Positions 58,693-64,000 of a stretch of DNA of 64,000 nt are shown here, in pieces (within the stretch, counting starts at the first letter, position 1; every line of letters begins with the position of its first letter). The DNA is taken from contig NZ_KZ983987.1 of the NCBI RefSeq assembly GCF_003569785.1, forward strand, positions 393,853-457,852, written 5' to 3'. The DNA comes from Leucobacter sp. wl10. Its GTDB lineage: Bacteria > Actinomycetota > Actinomycetes > Actinomycetales > Microbacteriaceae. Under the pieces are notes generated by a model that was given only the letters and a program-made list of their open reading frames with translations, made no database searches and was not told where the DNA came from. The translations under genes and the position numbers were made by a program.

Positions 58693-58761
58693 CGCGGATC
58701 GAGGCGAGCGAGCCCACCCGGCCCACCCGGCCCATCTGCCGGGCCCGGCTAAGCTGGGGCG

Positions 58762-60090
58762 GTGAGCGACGCGACCGGGGACCGCGGGAGGCCGAGGCGC
58801 GACCTGCGCTCCCTGCTCGTGGACGTCACCCCGCTCCGCACGAGCCCGGCGTTCGCGAAGCTCTGGATCGGCAACTCCGTGTCGCAGATCGGCGCGCAGA
58901 TCACCATCGTCGCCGTGGGCCTGCACATCTACCAGATCACGCGCTCGACGTTCGCGGTGTCGCTGCTCGCCCTCTGGGCGCTCGGCCCCATGATCGTCGC
59001 GGGCTTCGTCGGGGGCGCGCTCGCCGACGCCTTCGACCGCCGCATCGTCGCGCTCGTCACCGCCGTGATCGCGTGGTGCAGCATCGGCACGCTGACGCTC
59101 ATCGCGTTCCTCGGGGTCGGGGCCACCTGGCCGTACTACGCGCTCGCGGCACTGAACGCCGCCTCGGCGACCATCAAGGGGGCCACGCAGGGAGCGATCC
59201 TGCCCCGCCTGCTGCCGCCGCAGCTGCTGCCCGCCGCCGCCGCGCTGAGCGGCATCACCATGGGCCTCGCCATCACCGTCGGCCCGGCCGTGGCCGGCGT
59301 GCTGGTGGCGACCGTCGGCTTCGCCTGGACCTATCTGCTCGACGTGGTGCTCTTCACCGCGGCGTTCCTCGGGATCCTCAGCCTGCCGAGCATCGCCCCC
59401 GAGGGGGAGCGCAGGAGCGCCGGGCCGGGATCGGTGGTGGAGAGCCTGCGTTTCCTGCGACGGGCTCCGAACGTGCGCGCGACGTTCATCTGGGACCTCA
59501 TCGCCATGATCTTCGGCACGCCGCGCGTGGTGTTCCCCGCCGCGGGGGCGCTCGTGCTGGGCGGCGGGCCGGTAACGGTCGGGATCCTCACCGCGTCCTT
59601 CGCCGCGGGGTCCCTGCTCAGCGGGCTCTTCTCGGGACCGCTGGGCGCGGTGCGCAGGCAGGGCCGGGCCGTGACCGTCGCGATCGCGGTGTTCGGGGTA
59701 TGCACGGCCCTCTTCGGCGTCGTGCTGCTGGCGACCGGCGCCGCGGAGGGGCCTCGCGCGCCCGACGCTCCGCTGGTGCCCGCGATCGCGCTGGCCGGTC
59801 TCGCGCTCGCCGGAACCGGCGCCGCCGACAACGTGAGCGCCGTGTTCCGCACGACCATCCTGCAGGCCGCGGCCCCCGACGACGTGCGGGGCCGCATGCA
59901 GGGGCTCTTCTACGTGGTGGTCGCCGGAGGGCCGCGCGTGGGCGACCTCGTCGCCGGAGCCGCTGCGACGCTCGTCGCGCTGTGGGCGCCGGCGCTGCTG
60001 GGCGGCGTCGTCATCGTCGGCATCATGCTCGTGCTCCTGCGCACGGCGCGCGGCTTCCAGCGCTACGACGCGCACCGGCCAGCGCCGTAG
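58762..60090 (+). CDS. MFS transporter, EntS/enterobactin-exporter-like
   Basis: A 442-residue major facilitator with about 12 membrane segments. The first half has FAKLWIGNSVSQIGAQITIVAVG, and the loop GALADAFDRRIVALVT matches the A-motif (GxLaDrxxrR). The PF05977-like MFS_3 layout is typical of siderophore or drug exporters. TAAGCT at 58750-58755 lies six bases before GTG (leaderless). The actual cargo is unknown; no siderophore genes are nearby. Confidence 0.88.
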   Translation: MSDATGDRGRPRRDLRSLLVDVTPLRTSPAFAKLWIGNSVSQIGAQITIVAVGLHIYQITRSTFAVSLLALWALGPMIVAGFVGGALADAFDRRIVALVTAVIAWCSIGTLTLIAFLGVGATWPYYALAALNAASATIKGATQGAILPRLLPPQLLPAAAALSGITMGLAITVGPAVAGVLVATVGFAWTYLLDVVLFTAAFLGILSLPSIAPEGERRSAGPGSVVESLRFLRRAPNVRATFIWDLIAMIFGTPRVVFPAAGALVLGGGPVTVGILTASFAAGSLLSGLFSGPLGAVRRQGRAVTVAIAVFGVCTALFGVVLLATGAAEGPRAPDAPLVPAIALAGLALAGTGAADNVSAVFRTTILQAAAPDDVRGRMQGLFYVVVAGGPRVGDLVAGAAATLVALWAPALLGGVVIVGIMLVLLRTARGFQRYDAHRPAP

Positions 60091-60130
60091 CGGCCCCTGC
60101 CGCCCACCCGCCGCCCGCCGGCCGCCGGCC

Positions 60131-60157
60131 CCCGGACCCCGGACCCCGGACCCCGGG
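60131..60157. repeat. 7-bp tandem repeat CCCGGAC
   Basis: Three perfect copies of CCCGGAC at 60131-60151 plus a partial fourth. This is the start of a 252-base gene-free stretch made almost wholly of repeats. Confidence 0.7.
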
Positions 60158-60162
60158 TCCCT

Positions 60163-60250
60163 CTCGCCGAATCGCCACGACTCTCTCGAGACGCCACGAG
60201 AATCGCGTGAATGTCGTGGCGACTCGGGGAGACCGTGGCGACTCGGCGAG
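60163..60250. repeat. Dyad array of four CGCCACGA half-sites
   Basis: CGCCACGA occurs at 60173 and 60192, and its complement TCGTGGCG at 60214 (CCGTGGCG at 60233). Spacings are 19, 22 and 19 bases. The outer arms 60163-60180 and 60233-60250 pair at 16 of 18 positions. The left arm can alternatively pair with 60213-60231. It lies between two codirectional genes. Confidence 0.7.
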
Positions 60251-60257
60251 GCGGAGC

Positions 60258-60298
60258 GTGAGCCCGGCTGGGTGGGGTGTGAGCCCGGCTGGGTGGGG
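60258..60298. repeat. 20-bp direct repeat, period 21
   Basis: Two perfect copies of a 20-base unit (GTGAGCCCGGCTGGGTGGGG) at 60258-60277 and 60279-60298, i.e. two helical turns apart, about 33 bases before the -10 box of the next gene. Confidence 0.8.
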
Positions 60299-60342
60299 CG
60301 CGCGACCGACGCGACCGACGCCCCCGATGGTACGGTGCTGGG

Positions 60343-61437
60343 ATGAGCCTCGACGCGCCCGTCCCCGCACCCGAGCCGCTGGTCCTCTCCCGCCGCGAGG
60401 GGCGGATCACCCGCATCACGCTCAACCGCCCGCGCGCGATCAACGCGCTGAACCTCGAGATGTTCGAGCTGCTCGGCGCCGCGCTCGAGTCGGCGCGGCG
60501 CGACGGCTCGAGCGCGATCCTGCTCGACGGGGCCGGCGAGCGGGGCTTCTGCGGCGGCGGCGACATCAAGCAGATCTCCGGCCCCGACGGGCGCGGCATC
60601 CTGGCCGTCGAGTACCGCGTCGACCACATGGTCGCCGCCTCGCCGATCCCGGTCGTCGGGTGCATGGACGGCGTGACGATGGGCGGTGGCATCGGGATCG
60701 CCGGCCACGCGAGCCACCGGGTGGTCACCGAGCGCAGCCGGCTCGCGATGCCCGAGGTGCGCATCGGGATCGCCCCCGACGTGGGCGGTCACCTGCTGCT
60801 GGCGCACGCGCCGGGCCGGCTGGGCGAGCTGCTCGCGGTCACGGCGGGGGAGATGAGCGCGGGGGACGCTATCGCGCTCGGCTTCGCCGACTTCTTCATT
60901 CCCGCGGATCGCCTGCGCGAGCTGCGCGCGGCGCTGGCCGCGGGGGAGGATCCGGGATCCGCCTGCGCGCGCCTCGCCGCACCCGCGCCCGCGTCGCCGC
61001 TCCTCGCGGCGCGCGCGTGGTGGGATCCGATCGCGGAGGGCGCGCTGGACGGGGCCGACGCCCCGACGGCCGACGACCCGGTCGGTGCCGCGCGGCGCCT
61101 GGTGCTGGCGCTCGAGAGGAGCGAGGCGGGGCCGGCGCGGGCGGCCGCGGAGAACCTGCGGCGCATGTGCCCCACCTCGGTCGCGGTGACGCTCGCGCAG
61201 GTCGACCGCACCCGGCGCCTCGGTCTCGGCCTCGCCGAGGTGCTGCGCGACGACCTGCGCGTGCTCGGCCGCCTCGCGCAGCGCCCCGACTTCGCCGAGG
61301 GCGTGCGCGCGCAGGTGATCGACAAGGATCGCAATCCGCGCTGGTCGCCGGACCGGATCGAGGATCTCGACGCCGCCCGGCTCGCCGCGATCCTCGCCCC
61401 GGAGCTCGAGGCCGACGAGCCGCCGCTCGCGCTCTGA
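60343..61437 (+). CDS. Enoyl-CoA hydratase/3-hydroxyisobutyryl-CoA hydrolase-like protein
   Basis: A 364-residue crotonase-family protein of the HIBYL-CoA hydrolase (HIBCH) type. It has RGFCGGGDIKQISGPD, VVGCMDGVTMGGGIGIAG and MPEVRIGIAPDVGGHLLL, and the longer C-terminal domain with RMCPTSVAVTLAQVDR characteristic of HIBCH. That enzyme releases CoA from 3-hydroxyisobutyryl-CoA in valine breakdown. TACGGT at 60331-60336 is six bases before ATG (leaderless). Confidence 0.88.
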   Translation: MSLDAPVPAPEPLVLSRREGRITRITLNRPRAINALNLEMFELLGAALESARRDGSSAILLDGAGERGFCGGGDIKQISGPDGRGILAVEYRVDHMVAASPIPVVGCMDGVTMGGGIGIAGHASHRVVTERSRLAMPEVRIGIAPDVGGHLLLAHAPGRLGELLAVTAGEMSAGDAIALGFADFFIPADRLRELRAALAAGEDPGSACARLAAPAPASPLLAARAWWDPIAEGALDGADAPTADDPVGAARRLVLALERSEAGPARAAAENLRRMCPTSVAVTLAQVDRTRRLGLGLAEVLRDDLRVLGRLAQRPDFAEGVRAQVIDKDRNPRWSPDRIEDLDAARLAAILAPELEADEPPLAL

Positions 61438-61495
61438 GGCGTTCATCACCTCCGCGCGTCGTCGCCGAGTCCGCGGGGGTGGATCCTGCGACTGC

Positions 61496-61561
61496 GTTCG
61501 CTGCGCTCACTCCGCGCAGGAGGGCCGGGCTCGGTTCGCTGCGCTCACTCCGCGCAGGAGG
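61496..61561. repeat. 28-bp direct repeat, period 38
   Basis: Two perfect 28-base copies at 61496-61523 and 61534-61561 (starting GTTCGCTGCGCTCACTCC), separated by ten bases. They fill most of the 137-base gap between convergent genes. No terminator hairpin was recognised. Confidence 0.8.
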
Positions 61562-61574
61562 CCCGGGCCGGGGA

Positions 61575-61931
61575 TCAGTGCGGGTCGCCGATGCAGAACT
61601 CGTTGCCGTCGGGATCGGCGAAGGTGTCCCAGCTGAAGTCCTCCTCGCCCCGCCGGCCCAGGTGCGCGGCGCCGGCTGCGACCCACTCCGCGACGACGGC
61701 GTCGCGGTCGGCCCCGGCCTCACGGTCGAGATCGAGGTGCATGCGGTTCTTGCCGCGGGTCGGCTCGGCGACCTTCTGGAAGCCCAGGGCCACCGGCACT
61801 TCGGGCGCCCGGACGATGCAGAACCAACCGTCGGCGTCGTGCACGATCTCGCCGCCGAGGCGGCTCGCCCACCAGGAGGCGAGCGTGCGCGGGTCTGCGG
61901 TGTCCACGGTGACCATTCCCAGCCGGATCAT
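61575..61931 (-). CDS. Glyoxalase/VOC-fold protein
   Basis: A 118-residue single-copy VOC-superfamily protein. MVTVDTADPRTLASWWASRLGG opens the domain, GKNRMHLDLD carries a likely metal-site His and Asp, and DTFADPDGNEFCIGDPH ends it. Such proteins include antibiotic-resistance and lyase-type members, but nothing identifies the substrate here. GGAG lies five bases before ATG 61931, so longer starts were rejected. It is divergent from the DNA methyltransferase. Confidence 0.88.
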   Translation of the reverse strand: MIRLGMVTVDTADPRTLASWWASRLGGEIVHDADGWFCIVRAPEVPVALGFQKVAEPTRGKNRMHLDLDREAGADRDAVVAEWVAAGAAHLGRRGEEDFSWDTFADPDGNEFCIGDPH

Positions 61932-62004
61932 GAGTGCTCCTTCGCTCGTTGCGGTGGCTTCCACGCTACCGCCGGCCGCCGACATCGACCGCTACGCTGG
62001 TCGG

Positions 62005-62865
62005 GTGAACGAAGCGTGGCGTCCGAGCGGACCCGATCTGGTGCACGCGGGCGACAACCTCCCCTTCATGCGGCAGCTGCCCGATGGCGCCTTCGCGCTG
62101 GCGTATCTCGACCCGCCCTTCAACACCGGGCTGTTCCGACAGGCCGAGCGGGTGCGCGGCACGCGCGCGGAGCGGGGCGCGCCCGGCGGCAGACTCGGAT
62201 TTCGCGGGCAGGGCTACGCGGTCACTCGCGAGCGCACGCTCGCGTTCGACGACCGCTTCGTCGACTACTGGGAGTTCCTCGAGCCGCGCGTCGAGGAGGC
62301 CTGGCGGCTGCTTGCGCCCGACGGCACGCTGTACCTGCACCTCGACTACCGCGAGGTGCACTACGCGAAGGTGCTGCTCGACGGGCTGTTCGGCCCGGAG
62401 CGCTTCATCAACGAGATCATCTGGGCGTACGACTACGGCGCCCGCGCGCGCCGCAGGTGGCCGGCGAAGCACGAGAACATCCTCGTCTATGTGAAGGATC
62501 CCGGCGCGTACTTCTTCGACGCCGAGGCCGTCGACCGCGAGCCCTACATGGCCCCGGGGCTCGTGACCCCCGAGCGCGCGGCGCGCGGCAAGCTCCCGAC
62601 CGACACTTGGTGGCACACCATCGTGTCGCCGACGGGCAGGGAGCGCACGGGCTACCCGACGCAGAAGCCGCTCGGCGTGCTGCGCCGCATCCTTCAGGCG
62701 TCGTCGCGGCCCGGGGACTGGGTGCTCGACGCCTTCGCGGGCAGCGGCACGACGGGAGCCGCCGCCGCGGAGCTGGGGCGGCGCTTCGTGCTCGTGGACG
62801 AGAACCCCGAGGCGATCGAGGTGATGCGCGGCCGGTTCGCGGATCGACCCGTGCGCTTCTCCTGA
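62005..62865 (+). CDS. Orphan DNA methyltransferase (class beta, N4-C or N6-A)
   Basis: A 286-residue SAM-dependent DNA methyltransferase. Catalytic motif IV, LAYLDPPFNTG, is near residue 30, and the SAM-binding [15 protein letters not shown] near residue 245, so motif IV precedes motif I (class beta order). [14 protein letters not shown] is also typical. DPPF fits N4-cytosine or N6-adenine methylation; the target is unknown. No restriction gene is next to it. TACGCT at 61993-61998 lies six bases before GTG 62005 (leaderless). Its last 172 bases overlap pdxT on the opposite strand. Confidence 0.9.
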   Translation: MNEAWRPSGPDLVHAGDNLPFMRQLPDGAFALAYLDPPFNTGLFRQAERVRGTRAERGAPGGRLGFRGQGYAVTRERTLAFDDRFVDYWEFLEPRVEEAWRLLAPDGTLYLHLDYREVHYAKVLLDGLFGPERFINEIIWAYDYGARARRRWPAKHENILVYVKDPGAYFFDAEAVDREPYMAPGLVTPERAARGKLPTDTWWHTIVSPTGRERTGYPTQKPLGVLRRILQASSRPGDWVLDAFAGSGTTGAAAAELGRRFVLVDENPEAIEVMRGRFADRPVRFS

Positions 62866-63527
62866 CCGCCGTTCGCCCCGCCGCGGGGCCCGGCGAGGGC
62901 GAGCAGCGCGCGGTGGAGCGCGGCGTCGCCCCTCAGCTCGGGGTGGAACGCGACTCCGGTGATCCTTCCGAGAGCGGAGGACTCGTTCGAGGTCGCGCCG
63001 AGGATCCGCCCGCTCTCCCTCGCGATCGGCCGTGCTCCCGCTCCGAACTCGATGATCTCGGGAGCGCGGATGAGCGCTCCGAGCACTCGGCCGCCCTCCC
63101 CGCTTCCCGAGACTCCAGCGACCTCGAAGCTCGCCTCGGCCGAGGCGAGCTGGGGTCCGAAGGCGTTGCGCGCGACCGTCACGTCGAGCAGGCCGAGGCT
63201 CTGCTGCCCGGGTGCGGGGTCGCGGATCCGATCGGCGAGCAGGATCAGGCCGGCGCAGGTGCCGAGCGTCGGAACGCCGGAGCCGATGGCCTGCCGCAGC
63301 GGTTCGAAGAGCTCGAGCCGGCGGAGCAGGCGGTCCATGGCGGAGGACTCGCCTCCGGGCAGGATCAGGGCGTCCACGCGGGGCCCGTGCGGCCCCGCGA
63401 GCTGATCGGCCCGCCGGACGAGCACGGCGCGCGCGCCGAGCCCCTCCACCATGCGGGCGTGCTCGGCGACGCCGCCCTGCAGGGCGAGCACCCCGACGAC
63501 CGGACCGGCCGAGGTCGCCGTGCTCAC
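62694..63527 (-). CDS. pdxT: Pyridoxal 5'-phosphate synthase glutaminase, extended C terminus
   Basis: PdxT is the glutaminase that feeds ammonia to PdxS. The class I amidotransferase triad is intact: Cys91 ([12 protein letters not shown]), and His195 and Glu197 (FHPELRG). [12 protein letters not shown] and [10 protein letters not shown] are conserved. The normal protein would end near residue 213. This frame continues about 64 residues more, to 277, in low-complexity Arg/Ser sequence antisense to the methyltransferase end. The natural stop seems lost. The start GTG 63527 overlaps the pdxS stop (GTGA); GTG 63530 is an alternative. Confidence 0.9.
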   Translation of the reverse strand: MSTATSAGPVVGVLALQGGVAEHARMVEGLGARAVLVRRADQLAGPHGPRVDALILPGGESSAMDRLLRRLELFEPLRQAIGSGVPTLGTCAGLILLADRIRDPAPGQQSLGLLDVTVARNAFGPQLASAEASFEVAGVSGSGEGGRVLGALIRAPEIIEFGAGARPIARESGRILGATSNESSALGRITGVAFHPELRGDAALHRALLALAGPRGGANGGQEKRTGRSANRPRITSIASGFSSTSTKRRPSSAAAAPVVPLPAKASSTQSPGRDDA

Positions 63528-64000
63528 CACCCGCGCTCGGCGAGCCGGTGCGGAGCCGGAAGGTCTGCGACGTTGATGCCCACCATCGCCTCGCCAAGCC
63601 CGCGCGACGCGTCGGCGATCGCCCGCGGATCGTCGTACCGCGCCGTTGCGTGCACGATCGCGGCGGCCCGCCTGGCGGGTTCTCCAGATTTGAAGATGCC
63701 CGAGCCGACGAACACCCCGTCGGCGCCGAGCTGCATCATCATGGCGGCGTCGGCGGGCGTGGCGACGCCGCCGGCCGTGAAGAGCACCACGGGCAGCGAT
63801 CCGGTGCGCGCGACCTCGACCACGAGGTCGTAGGGGGCCTGCAGCTCCTTCGCGGCTCCGTAGAGCTCGTCCTCGCCGAGGGCCGCGAGGCGCGCGATCC
63901 CGCCGCGGATCGCGCGGATGTGCTTGGTCGCCTCCGAGACGTCGCCGGTGCCGGCTTCGCCCTTGGAACGGATCATGGCCGCGCCCTCCGCGATGCGCCG
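63524..64000 (-). CDS. pdxS: Pyridoxal 5'-phosphate synthase lyase subunit, 5' end missing
   Basis: The C-terminal 158 residues of PdxS; the gene continues past the window. Present are [39 protein letters not shown] and [17 protein letters not shown], the phosphate-binding region. PdxS builds PLP from ribose 5-phosphate, glyceraldehyde 3-phosphate and ammonia from PdxT, in a 12-mer with PdxT. The family is highly conserved, so the call is firm. Confidence 0.97.
   Translation of the reverse strand, partial: RRIAEGAAMIRSKGEAGTGDVSEATKHIRAIRGGIARLAALGEDELYGAAKELQAPYDLVVEVARTGSLPVVLFTAGGVATPADAAMMMQLGADGVFVGSGIFKSGEPARRAAAIVHATARYDDPRAIADASRGLGEAMVGINVADLPAPHRLAERGW

Noticed and set aside
58578-61561. 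CRISPR array suggested by several repeats
   Set aside because: The repeats differ from each other, occur in at most two or three copies and have no regular spacers; no cas genes.
58638-63833. A 1731-codon open frame on the plus strand
   Set aside because: It runs through three real plus-strand genes in a wrong frame and across two minus-strand genes. It is Arg/Gly/Ala-rich without domains.

Overview
The window reads as chromosomal DNA of a high-GC actinobacterium. A Leucobacter-like member of the Microbacteriaceae is my best guess, but genus is an inference. Support comes from the strongly GC-rich third codon positions, a WhiB regulator, an RsrA-type anti-sigma factor, the actinobacterial DUF3117 and DUF3097 proteins, and at least sixteen genes whose start codon lies 6-8 bases after a TANNNT box (probable leaderless mRNAs). 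No rRNA, tRNA, CRISPR array or prophage was seen. Most of the window is ordinary core genome.

Layout. 0-3 kb: end of an SseB-like gene, azlCD branched-chain amino acid exporter, an aldo/keto reductase and a DUF1844 gene. 3-5.5 kb: infC-rpmI-rplT translation operon with a probable ATC start for infC, then a TrmH-type RNA methyltransferase. 5.5-8.1 kb: pxpA and a fused pxpB-pxpC (5-oxoproline hydrolysis). 8.1-11.8 kb: pheST. 11.8-19.7 kb: an accessory block between pheT and argC, which lie close together in relatives such as Mycobacterium. It holds a nuclease-fold (DUF559-like) gene flanked by two copies of a 65-bp palindromic element, an IS30 transposase remnant, a PhnB-like protein, a GntR-prpDBC methylcitrate operon and an enoyl-CoA hydratase. 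19.7-23.4 kb: argCJB and a lone prepilin peptidase. 23.6-30.5 kb: a sugar operon of ABC binding protein, two permeases (one with an inserted SdrD-B-like domain), beta-phosphoglucomutase and a GH65 disaccharide phosphorylase, with no ATPase gene.

30.5-42.4 kb: fdxA, dapC, gltA, dapD/dapE, DUF3117, O-methyltransferase, tatB, a degenerate GGDEF-EAL protein, mrp, DUF1003, an MgtE-N/CBS protein and a stress-type membrane protein. The order resembles a compressed version of the M. tuberculosis Rv1177-Rv1232c region. 42.5-50.3 kb: a frameshifted orphan antitoxin, hrpA, an aldo/keto reductase, mdh and argG. 50.4-55.4 kb: whiB, a membrane protein, bcp, rsgA-aroA and the sigR/rsrA thiol-stress pair. 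55.4-64 kb: alpha/beta hydrolase, an HExxH protein overlapping an arginase-family gene, DUF3097, an MFS exporter, a hydroxyisobutyryl-CoA hydrolase-like protein, a glyoxalase-fold protein, an orphan DNA methyltransferase whose 3' end overlaps an extended pdxT on the other strand, and pdxS cut by the window end.

The genes form several metabolic modules. Lysine/peptidoglycan synthesis is represented by dapC, dapD and dapE; arginine by argC, argJ, argB and the distant argG; TCA/methylcitrate by gltA, mdh and prpDBC; vitamin B6 by pdxST. The most interesting signals are the palindromic element family, the domain insertion in the sugar permease, the antisense pdxT/methyltransferase overlap, the dyad and tandem repeats at 60.1-60.3 kb, and the paired GTATAC operators before the prp operon. 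I found no obviously new multi-gene defence system.
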